Assembly: GCA_030684415.1 (NCBI GenBank)
Contig: JAUXNL010000091.1
Location: 1 to 14,010, forward strand
DNA from: Moraxellaceae bacterium
Lineage (GTDB): Bacteria; Pseudomonadota; Gammaproteobacteria; Pseudomonadales; Moraxellaceae
Length of the DNA stretch: 14,010 bases
Direction of reading: 5' to 3'
Position 1 is the first letter of the stretch. Each line of letters opens with the position of its first letter. Position numbers and translations under genes: made by a program. This document shows positions 6,509 through 13,311 of this stretch, in pieces. Under the pieces are notes generated by a model, which did not search any database, had not been told where the DNA came from, and saw only the letters and a program-made list of their open reading frames with translations.

Positions 6509-7974
6509 GCAATTACTCCGGTTTTTTTGAGGCGGTCGGCTCCGGGGAAGCTGGAGAACGGGGGCGTCCATCCGCCGAACTGCCGCTCCAGGGCCTGCGC
6601 CACGGCAATGGTGACCGCATCGTTGCCGGGTATGCCGACCACCTGGAAGCCGAGGGGCAACCCCTGACGGCTGAAGCCCATCGGCACCTGCGTCACCGGA
6701 AATCCGAGCACGTTGAAGATGCCGCTGTAGGCAAAATCAAACGGCCGCAGCATGGGCACGTTATGGCGCGGAGCGGCCGAGGTGTAGCTGGGACACAGCA
6801 GGACACCCTGACTGCCGATGGTGGCAATCAGATCATCACGCAGCTCATCGCCCATCCTGGCAAAACGCCCGTGCGGCATGGGCACGCGCTCCACGGCCGC
6901 CAGGATCAGGGCAGGCAGGGTATGAGGCGACTGGCCGCCCAGCCATTTCAGCATTTCCCGACCGACCGGAATGCGGCGCCCCTGCCCCAGCTGTTCGGCA
7001 AATGGCTGGGACCGTGCCTGGTGCATCAGGGCGGACCAGATCTCGAAGGCGTAACGCAGACGCGGCTCGTGGAGGGTACCCAGTCCCCGGCTCTGCGAAC
7101 CCAGCCAGGTTGCCGCCTGCCGTTGCACGGCCTGGAGCTCCGGGGAAACCCGCTGGCGGCCGTTGTCGGCCATCGTCAGGATATGGAGATCGGCCAGACG
7201 CACCGTGGCCGGGTCGCCAACCAGCTTGCCGGCCTCGCAGACCGGGTCCACGCCGTCCGGCCCCGCCAGGATCGTCAGCAAGGGCCACAAATCCTCGGCC
7301 CGGCGGGCAATCGGGCCGGTCACGCAATTGCGGCCCATGGCGCCCTCGGGCAGTGGCACCTGGCCGGTGTTGGGGACAATGCCCGGGGTCGGCTTGTGCC
7401 CGAACACGCCGTTGAAAAAGGCCGGGAAACGGATCGACCCGCCCACGTCGGCGCCCAGACCGAAGGGTGAGCCGCCGGCACCGACAATGGCGCCTTCGCC
7501 CCCGCTGGAGCCCCCAGCGATGTGACGGGAGTTATAGGGATTGGCGGTGCGTCCGTATACGCGGTTGTGCGTTTCCAGCCACATGCAGAGTTCCGGCGTA
7601 TTGCTGAAACCCAAAACAATGGCGCCGGCATCGCGCAGCCGCCGCACCGTCGGCGCAAAGCTGTCCGCCACCGCATGACGCCGGGACACCAGCCCGGAGA
7701 CCTGGGGATAGCCCTGGAATGCAAAGTTTTCCTTGATCGTGCAAGGGACACCGTGCAGGGGCGGCAGACCGTCGGGGCTCAGCCACGCGCGTTCATCCGC
7801 CTGCCTCGCCTCCTGAAGGGCGGCCTCGAATCGTTGCTGCACCACGGCGTTGATGACCGGATTGACTTGCCGGATGCGCTCGATATGGGCCGCCACCACT
7901 TGCTCGGACGTACACTCACGGCGGCGGATCTTGGCCGCCAGCGCCGTGGCCGAGGCCGTCAGTATGTCACTCAT
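6505..7974 (-). CDS. Amidase-signature hydrolase, FAAH-like (489 aa)
   Basis: This is a Ser-cisSer-Lys amidase that hydrolyses a C-N amide bond. Counting from the start at 7974, the catalytic triad is Lys81 (in HGVPCTIKENF), Ser156 (in AGGSSGGEGA) and Ser180 (in GADVGGSIRFPA). The spacings, 75 and 24 residues, equal those of mammalian FAAH (K142, S217, S241). The GGSSGGEGA...GAGGSPFGLGADVGGSIRFPAFFNG block also resembles the FAAH branch more than GatA. No N-terminal membrane anchor or signal peptide is seen, so it should be cytosolic. The start at 7974 (MSDIL) has GGAG 9 nt upstream. An alternative ATG at 7989 overlaps the oxidase stop (TAATG) and would add five residues. It sits between the monoamine oxidase and SDR genes, consistent with releasing an amine for the oxidase. 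The true substrate is unknown. Confidence 0.9.
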   Translation of the reverse strand: MSDILTASATALAAKIRRRECTSEQVVAAHIERIRQVNPVINAVVQQRFEAALQEARQADERAWLSPDGLPPLHGVPCTIKENFAFQGYPQVSGLVSRRHAVADSFAPTVRRLRDAGAIVLGFSNTPELCMWLETHNRVYGRTANPYNSRHIAGGSSGGEGAIVGAGGSPFGLGADVGGSIRFPAFFNGVFGHKPTPGIVPNTGQVPLPEGAMGRNCVTGPIARRAEDLWPLLTILAGPDGVDPVCEAGKLVGDPATVRLADLHILTMADNGRQRVSPELQAVQRQAATWLGSQSRGLGTLHEPRLRYAFEIWSALMHQARSQPFAEQLGQGRRIPVGREMLKWLGGQSPHTLPALILAAVERVPMPHGRFARMGDELRDDLIATIGSQGVLLCPSYTSAAPRHNVPMLRPFDFAYSGIFNVLGFPVTQVPMGFSRQGLPLGFQVVGIPGNDAVTIAVAQALERQFGGWTPPFSSFPGADRLKKTGVIA

Positions 7975-7988
7975 AGGTCTGTACTCCA

Positions 7989-9443
7989 TTACCGCCGCAC
8001 CGACTCGACCTGAATCCGCACCAGCACATCAGCGGCGGCCTGCTCGCCGGCGCGCACGGCGCCATCCATGAAGCCGTGCCAGAAATCGGCGGTTTCGGTA
8101 CCGCCCCAGTGGATACGGCCCACCGGATCCCGCAGCGCCGGCCCGTAACCGGTCAGGGTTCCCGGGCCGCCGAAGGCGATGGGACCGCCCCGGTTCCAGA
8201 TTTCGCTCGCCCAGTCGTGAATATAGAACTCCTTCACTTCCCGCGCCTTCGGCCCGAAATACGTGACAAAGTTTTCAATCACGGCGGCGCGCAGGGACGC
8301 CGGCGGCAGCGATCCCCACCGCCTGGCTTCATCCCCCCCGACAAAGCCCAGCAGCACGCCGGGGTTGCCTTCGGGCGGAGACACGTCGTAGGCCAGCTTC
8401 GCCGGGCCGACATCGCCCACGGCGCCGCCGCTGAGGCCCTGCGCACGCCAGAACGGGGTGTCATAGACTGCCTCGCACTTGATCAGCCAACCCAGCGCAT
8501 AGCGCTGCGACAACTGGTCTCGCGCGGCCGGCAACGGCGGGGCGTAGGTGATGCGGCCCGCCATGGAGGGTGGCACGGCCACCACCACCTGCCGCGCCTC
8601 CACGTCCAGCCGGTCCGACTCGAGGTAAACGCCGTCATCCGTCTGCCGGATCTTCCGCACCGGGCTGGACAACACAACCCGCTCACCCAGCGCCGCCGCC
8701 ATGCGGATGGAAAACTGCTGCGTGCCCTCGGCGATGCGGAATTCCTGCGCGCCGTTACGGGTTTCGATCAGGCGGTCGAAGGTGCCGGGATGTTGTGCGT
8801 TACCGGCGCCGTTGACGTGGTGCAGCGCCGAGAGCAGCGAGATATCCCGCCCTTCGGTGCCGAAGACCGTCTCGAAGGCCGCCGAGGCGAACTTGAGCGT
8901 GCGCGTGGTCAGGGTGTGCCGGCGCAGCCAGGTGTCCAGCGTCTGGCGGTCCCATTCCTCGGCATCCGGGGCATTCCAGGGCTCGCCCGGGGGCAGCTTG
9001 GCCGCCATCCGGTTGATCAGGGTGGTGACAATGGCCAGATCGGGCAGCAGCATCGGATCCGGCGGCACCGCGCCGGTGAAGCCGGTGTCGCTGTAGGTCG
9101 ACCGCTTGCCCTTGTAGCAATAGACCGTTTTCCCTTCGTTGAACTGGGGGAAGACCGTCAGGCCCAGTTCCTTGGCCAGAGCCAGGATGCGATCCTGTGT
9201 GTTGCCGATCCAGGTTCCCCCCAGTTCGGCAATCTTGCCGGGCGCATACTCCAGGCTCAGGGTGCGGCCGCCCACGCGGTCATCCGCCTCCAGCACCACG
9301 ACGGACAGACCGGCTTGGGACAGCCGGCGGGCGGTGGTCAGCCCGGAAATGCCGCCACCGACAATCGCCACATCCACTTTCCGCGCCGGCAGGCGTTGCG
9401 GTTTCAACGCGCCGGCGGCCTCCATGTCATGACTTGCACCCAT
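7989..9443 (-). CDS. Flavin-containing monoamine oxidase (484 aa)
   Basis: This enzyme oxidatively deaminates amines to aldehydes or imines with release of ammonia and hydrogen peroxide. The N-terminal FAD-binding Rossmann motif is VAIVGGGISG (about 25-34), followed by the glutamate-ended second strand (VLEA) and the DDRVGGRT motif (about 54-61), then ELGGTWIG. The C-terminal FAD motif GRIHWGGTETAD...GFMDGAVRAGEQAA is present, as in the MAO family. The segment equivalent to the covalent-flavin site of human MAO (SGGCY) reads RGGPIAFGG without Cys, so the FAD is predicted to be bound non-covalently. The frame is open to 9830, but the start at 9443 (MGASHD) follows a GAGG motif at 5 nt and gives the family's normal length. 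It is the first gene of the operon, divergent from an AraC regulator. The amine substrate is unknown. Confidence 0.92.
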   Translation of the reverse strand: MGASHDMEAAGALKPQRLPARKVDVAIVGGGISGLTTARRLSQAGLSVVVLEADDRVGGRTLSLEYAPGKIAELGGTWIGNTQDRILALAKELGLTVFPQFNEGKTVYCYKGKRSTYSDTGFTGAVPPDPMLLPDLAIVTTLINRMAAKLPPGEPWNAPDAEEWDRQTLDTWLRRHTLTTRTLKFASAAFETVFGTEGRDISLLSALHHVNGAGNAQHPGTFDRLIETRNGAQEFRIAEGTQQFSIRMAAALGERVVLSSPVRKIRQTDDGVYLESDRLDVEARQVVVAVPPSMAGRITYAPPLPAARDQLSQRYALGWLIKCEAVYDTPFWRAQGLSGGAVGDVGPAKLAYDVSPPEGNPGVLLGFVGGDEARRWGSLPPASLRAAVIENFVTYFGPKAREVKEFYIHDWASEIWNRGGPIAFGGPGTLTGYGPALRDPVGRIHWGGTETADFWHGFMDGAVRAGEQAAADVLVRIQVESVRR

Positions 9444-9590
9444 ACTCACCTCTGATTGCTTGTGTGCCCGCTTGCCGGTCCGCGCAGCGGGAAAAGCCCA
9501 TGCGATCCACGGACTGATTAAACGGTTTTCTGTTGGCGGCATTTTCGACAAACTCCGGGACATAAAGATTGACAGGGCGAACCAATCCCA
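9444..9590. promoter_or_regulatory. Divergent promoter region between the oxidase operon and an AraC-family gene
   Basis: The 147-bp gap should carry both promoters and any binding sites of the adjacent AraC-type regulator. A visible inverted repeat, CCCGCT-N13-AGCGGG (9467-9472 and 9486-9491), lies 24-48 bp upstream of the oxidase start. A palindromic AAACGGTTT lies within the AT-richer stretch at about 9520-9540. TTGACA occurs at 9569-9574, but no -10 box follows at the right distance before the regulator gene. Promoter positions cannot be fixed by eye. Confidence 0.4.
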
Positions 9591-10625
9591 ATGACCGAAC
9601 ACGACATGCCCAATACTGTCTCGCTGGCCTATCTGCAGGCGCTGTTCGACTACACGCGCGGACGCGGCCTGGACGATGTCCGGCTGCTGGGCGGAACCCC
9701 CCTGAACCTGCGGGACGGCGAGGCCCGCTGCACGGAGGCCTTCGCCGCGCGGCTGTTCGAGGAGGCGGCCGTCCTGCTGGAGGATGGGACGCTGGGACTG
9801 CACGTCGGCGAAACCATCCGGCCCGGCCACTACGGCGTGCTGGGCTACGTGCTGATGAATTGCGCCACGCTGGGTGAAGCCCTCGACTACCTGCTGCGCT
9901 ATCAGACTCTGGTCATCGCGCTGAAGGGCGGCTTCGGCATTCTGGCCGAGGAAGAATGCCTCGTCGTGTGTTCACCGCCGGATGAGGAGTGGCCGATGCG
10001 CCAGTTGGCCGAATTCAACCTGGCGGCCTGCATCAGCTTCATGCGCTGGGTCACCGGTCATCACGGCTCGCCCCAGCGCATCGACTTCAACTACCCGGCG
10101 CCACCGGACTTGGCGGAATACCGCCGCCTGTTCGGCTGCGAGCTGCGCTTTGACCAGCCCTGCTATCGCCTGGTGTTGCCGCTGGCCTGGCTGCGCATGC
10201 CCTTGATCCGCCCCGACGCCGGCATGCGAGCGGCCATGCTGCGGCTGGCCGAGCAGCAACTGCTGTCCCTCCCCCGGGGAGATGACGTGCTGTCCAACGC
10301 CCGCAGCGTGATCGCCCGCGGGCTTAGCGAGGGACCGGTAGACCTGGCTGGAGTCGCCGAGCGCTTGTCCATCGGAGCGCGCACCCTGCAGCGCGCGTTG
10401 CAGGCGAACGGCAGCAGTTTCAGCGGGCTGATCGACGATGTGCGTCAGGAACTGGCCAAGCGTTATCTGGCCGATACGACGCTGACGGTCATCGACGCCG
10501 CCTTCCTGCTGGGCTTTTCGGAACAAAGCGCCTTCCAGCGCGCCTTTAAACGATGGACCGGACTGACGCCGGGCGACTACCGCCGCCGGCTCCCGGCCGC
10601 TGGTTCCCCATGGGATAACGCCTGA
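9591..10625 (+). CDS. AraC-family transcriptional regulator (344 aa)
   Basis: The N-terminal region (about 15-210) resembles the arabinose-binding-type domain of OruR/ArgR-like AraC regulators (LHVGETIRPGHYGVLGYVLMNCATLGEALDYLLRYQ is characteristic of that group). The C-terminal double helix-turn-helix DNA-binding domain occupies about residues 250-333: GVAERLSIGARTLQRAL as the first helix-turn-helix, and IDAAFLLGFSEQSAFQRAFKRW then TGLTPGDYR as the second, with the family-typical GF-x-(D/E)-Q-SAFxRAFKRW sequence. It is cytoplasmic. The start at 9591 has only a weak ribosome-binding site (AGGG about 12 nt upstream), and a second ATG five codons downstream is possible. Transcribed divergently from the amine oxidase-amidase-SDR operon, it is the best candidate for that operon's regulator, probably sensing a substrate or product. 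Ligand unknown. Confidence 0.92.
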   Translation: MTEHDMPNTVSLAYLQALFDYTRGRGLDDVRLLGGTPLNLRDGEARCTEAFAARLFEEAAVLLEDGTLGLHVGETIRPGHYGVLGYVLMNCATLGEALDYLLRYQTLVIALKGGFGILAEEECLVVCSPPDEEWPMRQLAEFNLAACISFMRWVTGHHGSPQRIDFNYPAPPDLAEYRRLFGCELRFDQPCYRLVLPLAWLRMPLIRPDAGMRAAMLRLAEQQLLSLPRGDDVLSNARSVIARGLSEGPVDLAGVAERLSIGARTLQRALQANGSSFSGLIDDVRQELAKRYLADTTLTVIDAAFLLGFSEQSAFQRAFKRWTGLTPGDYRRRLPAAGSPWDNA

Positions 10626-10806
10626 CCGCTCCAGCCGGCGGTAACACGCTCTCCCTGATTTTTAAAGAAAGCAACACCGCAGACCCATCGGAAAAAAGGC
10701 CGCCATGCCGAGAAAAGAGGCCAATCAGTGCCGGGTCAGATTTGTGGGGATATAAGTCGGGGAATCACTGGGGGCCGGCGATGCGCGCCCATGTCTCATC
10801 GGAGGT
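10626..10806. other. Non-coding stretch between two convergent AraC-family genes
   Basis: The 181 bp between the two stops hold no supportable gene. A weak hairpin (ACCGC at 10625-10629, GCGGT at 10638-10642) follows the first regulator's stop, and a T-run lies near 10659-10664. These could terminate the plus-strand gene, but the parts are too far apart for a classical terminator. Confidence 0.3.
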
Positions 10807-11916
10807 CTACCGCTCATGACGGGTGCGATAGGCGCTCGGCGATTCCCCCGTCTGGTCTCTGAACCAGCGGGTAAAAGACTGCGGATCCTGAAAGCCCAGA
10901 TGGGTCGCGATAAACGCGAGGGGCTGCATGGGCTGCACCAGATATCGACGCGCCAGGTCCAGCCGCACCTCATGGGCCAGCGCCCGGTACGTGGTACCGG
11001 TATCTTGAAGTTTCCGGAGCAGGGTCCGGGGATTCATGCCCAGGCTTTCTGCCAACGCCTCCTTGGAGGCGCGGCCGCCGGCAATCAGCGTGCGCAGGTG
11101 CCGCCGCGCCAGCGTGCCGATATCCTCCTGCTCCTGCTCAAAGACCTTCAACTGGTTCCTAGCCCGGTTCACTAGATCATGCTGCAACGGGGCATCCGCC
11201 GTGATCAGCGGCAGGTTGAGCGCGGCAACTGGAAGCCGCAGGACATTTTCAGGCGCGCCAAAGTACAGCGGGCATTTGAATTCGGCGCGGTAGCGCTCCA
11301 GCAGCGCCGGCGTTTCCGGTTGCTCATGCTGGAAGTAGATGCCCTCGGTGACTCCTTGGGCGCCACCCGTACAGTGCCTCACCAGTTTGTTGAGATGCAC
11401 CAGATAGAAATCGGCAGCGTGCGCGCAGGCAACGGAGCTCCTGAAAACTGGCGAGACAACAACATCAAGGTAGCCAGGTTGGTTCCGCACTACCAGATCC
11501 AGGGTATCGGCATGCAGATTCTTGTAGGTGATGGCGACATCGATGGCCTTGCCCAGCGTAACGGACTTTTCCACAATGAAGCCCCACAGGCCCAGGAAGC
11601 TGTTGCCCAAGGCAATGGCTGCGCTGAATCCCGCCAGCGGGTCGCCCAGCCGGCGGCACCAGTCCGCGCCAATGATGGCGCACATTTCCCAGATATGGCC
11701 GGGAACATAGCCGGGCTTCGGAGTGTCGCGGCGCAAGTCAGTATTGTAGAACGACAGTATGTCGTCCACGGGAATGCCGATATTCCTGCCGTGAGCCAGA
11801 AAGAGCTGGGCCTGTTCCAAGGATACGAAGGTGTGTTTGGACTTGCTGGCGTGGAGTTCAGCGGTAGTGTGGCCCATAGGGCGGCGCTCACTTTCTTTTT
11901 CTATTGTCGGCAACAT
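10807..11916 (-). CDS. AraC-family transcriptional regulator, second copy (369 aa)
   Basis: This is a second regulator with an arabinose-binding-type N-terminal domain (about 25-250) and an AraC double helix-turn-helix at the C-terminus (about 284-365). The latter carries LAESLGMNPRTLLRKLQDTG and IATHLGFQDPQSFTRWFRDQ, then TGESPSAYR. It shares architecture with the 9591-10625 regulator but is clearly diverged. The open frame extends to 12099 by reading through the IS terminus at 12016-12036; those residues are not credible. The start at 11916 (MLPTIEKE) has GGAGG 8 nt upstream. A downstream ATG at 11877 (MGHTTAEL) is the alternative and would fit a promoter-like sequence at 11914-11943. It converges on the first regulator gene and lies about 100 bp from the IS5-type element, which may have displaced its original upstream region. 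Its target is unknown. Confidence 0.88.
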   Translation of the reverse strand: MLPTIEKESERRPMGHTTAELHASKSKHTFVSLEQAQLFLAHGRNIGIPVDDILSFYNTDLRRDTPKPGYVPGHIWEMCAIIGADWCRRLGDPLAGFSAAIALGNSFLGLWGFIVEKSVTLGKAIDVAITYKNLHADTLDLVVRNQPGYLDVVVSPVFRSSVACAHAADFYLVHLNKLVRHCTGGAQGVTEGIYFQHEQPETPALLERYRAEFKCPLYFGAPENVLRLPVAALNLPLITADAPLQHDLVNRARNQLKVFEQEQEDIGTLARRHLRTLIAGGRASKEALAESLGMNPRTLLRKLQDTGTTYRALAHEVRLDLARRYLVQPMQPLAFIATHLGFQDPQSFTRWFRDQTGESPSAYRTRHER

Positions 11917-11943
11917 ATAGTCCGCCTCCATGGCTGGCGTCAA
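11914..11943 (-). promoter_or_regulatory. Sigma-70-like sequence at the start of the second AraC gene
   Basis: On the minus strand TTGACG (11943-11938) is followed after 18 nt by TATATG (11919-11914), or after 17 nt by CTATAT. If it works as a promoter, transcription begins inside the ATG at 11916 or just downstream, and the protein would start at 11877. The strong GGAGG before 11916 argues against this, so it remains a candidate only. Confidence 0.25.
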
Positions 11944-12130
11944 TTGCCCAGCGGCGGTCGGCAACGGTCTCCCCGGCAGGGTTCCCGCCGGGTATCCGGG
12001 TGCTGACGCCGAAATGGCTAACAGCTTGCTGAAAAAGTCCCCCTCCGGACACGCCCCCCCCCCTGTAAAATGCGCCGCTCCGGATTCATCGCGAGACATT
12101 TCCCATGCGCGGCGTCGATATCTGTAGTGG

Positions 12131-13018
12131 TCAACTAATTTCGGACACTTCGATAGGGGGTGTTTCAGCCATCAAACGCTCGTAGGCGTTGGGTGGCCGG
12201 TATCCCAGTGTCGAGTGCAGACGTACGCTGTTGTAAAACCCGACAATGTATTCCGTTATATCCTGAACGGCCTCGCCGTGATTGGCATAGTCGCGCTGCC
12301 AAACCCGCTCCATCTTCAGGTTCAAAAAGAAGCGCTCCATCACCGCATTGTCCCAGCAGTTGCCCTTCCGGCTCATGCTGCCGACCAGTCCATGGCGGCT
12401 CAGCAGGCTCTGATGATCCTGGCTGGCGTACTGGCTGCCTCGGTCGGTATGCACGATCAACCCCACCGGGGGCTGGCGCTGGGTTATCGCCATTTGCAGT
12501 GCCGTGCAGACCAGTTCGGCTGGCATGTTCGGGGCCATGGCCCAGCCCACCACCTTGCGGGAAAACAGGTCCAGCACGGCCGCCAGGTACAACCACCCGC
12601 TACCGGTGCGGATGTAGGTGATATCCGCCACCCACGCGGTGTTAGGCTGGTTCGGCGCAAACTGCCGCGCCAGCACGTTATCAAAGACCGGCAGATCATG
12701 GCGGCTGTCGGTGGTGTGAATGAACTTGCGTTTCCACACCGGCCGCAGGTCATGGGCTCGCATCAGCGTGCGCACACGGTACCGGCCCACCTCGACACCT
12801 TTGGCGTGCAAAGCGGCTTGCAGGCGGCGGCTCCCGTAGCTCCGTCCACTATCCGCAAAAGAGGCCTTGAGCTGGACCGTCTCGGCACAGGCCACAACGC
12901 CCCGGGCAGGGCGGCGTTGTGCCGCGTAATAACCTGAGCGGCTGACCGCCATGACCCGGCAAGCGTCGCTGACAGAAACAGCCTTCTTCTTGAGCTCTTG
13001 AATGAGCCGATGGCTCAC
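12131..13018 (-). CDS. IS3-family transposase OrfB, DDE integrase domain (295 aa)
   Basis: This is the catalytic half of the transposase. The rve-type core carries Asp132 (in WVADITYI), Asp192 (in VHTDRGSQYAS) and Glu228 (in CWDNAVMERFF). The 35-residue spacing between the last two is the DD35E hallmark of IS3-family and retroviral-type integrases. An HTH_21-like region (YGSRRLQAAL) precedes it, and the C-terminal YNSVRLHSTLGYRPPNAYE motif is typical. It starts with GTG at 13018, overlapping the orfA stop. It is more likely expressed as an OrfAB fusion through -1 frameshifting at an A7 run. The stop lies inside the left inverted repeat. The reading frame is intact, so the element may be active. 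Confidence 0.93.
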   Translation of the reverse strand: MSHRLIQELKKKAVSVSDACRVMAVSRSGYYAAQRRPARGVVACAETVQLKASFADSGRSYGSRRLQAALHAKGVEVGRYRVRTLMRAHDLRPVWKRKFIHTTDSRHDLPVFDNVLARQFAPNQPNTAWVADITYIRTGSGWLYLAAVLDLFSRKVVGWAMAPNMPAELVCTALQMAITQRQPPVGLIVHTDRGSQYASQDHQSLLSRHGLVGSMSRKGNCWDNAVMERFFLNLKMERVWQRDYANHGEAVQDITEYIVGFYNSVRLHSTLGYRPPNAYERLMAETPPIEVSEIS

Positions 13019-13311
13019 CTCAGTTCTCGGGCGAAGAAGGCCGAGGCTTTTTTTAAGATATCGTTGTCCTGGCGTAGTTGGCGGTTCTCCGCCTCCAGTT
13101 GACGTATCCGCTGTTGTTCAGCCGTCAACGGCTTGCCAATCCCGGGCTGGCTCTGCTGTTCGGCCGTATACTGGCTCAGCCACCGTCTGACGGCTGTCTC
13201 ACCCAACTTCATGTCCTGGCAGACCTGAGATACCGATAGGCCCTGATCTACGATCATACGGACGACCTCTAGCTTGTAGCTGACGTCGAATGACCTGCGT
13301 TGCTTGCTCAT
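13015..13311 (-). CDS. IS3-family transposase OrfA, HTH DNA-binding protein (98 aa)
   Basis: OrfA carries an N-terminal helix-turn-helix (about residues 10-48, FDVSYKLEVVRMIVDQGLSV then SQVCQDMKLGETAVRRWL) that recognises the element's ends. A leucine-zipper-like helix follows (IRQLEAENRQLRQDNDILKKA, about 69-90) for dimerisation, as usual in IS3-family OrfA. The ATG at 13311 lies about 60 bp inside the right inverted repeat. The stop (13017-13015) overlaps the start of orfB. The length is typical. OrfA alone normally acts as a repressor, while the frameshifted OrfAB is the transposase. Confidence 0.92.
   Translation of the reverse strand: MSKQRRSFDVSYKLEVVRMIVDQGLSVSQVCQDMKLGETAVRRWLSQYTAEQQSQPGIGKPLTAEQQRIRQLEAENRQLRQDNDILKKASAFFARELR
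13048..13055 (-). promoter_or_regulatory. Predicted -1 programmed ribosomal frameshift site (A7 run)
   Basis: On the minus strand orfA reads TTA AAA AAA GCC across an A7 run (T7 at 13048-13054 on the plus strand). A -1 slip there reads AAA AAA AGC CTC and continues without a stop into the orfB frame (…PRTEVSHRLIQE). This is the usual IS3-family mechanism for making the OrfAB transposase. No stimulatory pseudoknot was assessed. Confidence 0.7.

Noticed and set aside
8076..9455. 459-codon open frame on the plus strand
   Set aside because: It is antisense to the monoamine oxidase gene, whose FAD motifs are unmistakable. The plus-strand product is Arg/Gly/Pro-rich without domains, a normal shadow in GC-rich DNA.
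9569..9597. TTGACA as the -35 box of the first AraC gene
   Set aside because: A -10 box 16-18 nt downstream would fall inside the coding start, and no TATAAT-like sequence is there.
9444..9830. N-terminal extension of the monoamine oxidase up to 9830
   Set aside because: The extension overlaps the divergent AraC coding region and the intergenic promoter region. The start at 9443 has its own ribosome-binding site and gives a normal family length.
11179..12006. 275-codon open frame on the plus strand
   Set aside because: It is antisense to the second AraC regulator, with no domain features.
11917..12099. N-terminal extension of the second AraC regulator up to 12099
   Set aside because: It would read through the terminal inverted repeat and leader of the IS5-type element. 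Start codons at 11916 or 11877 are more credible.
12215..12937. 240-codon open frame on the plus strand
   Set aside because: It is antisense to the IS3 orfB, which carries the full DD35E triad.
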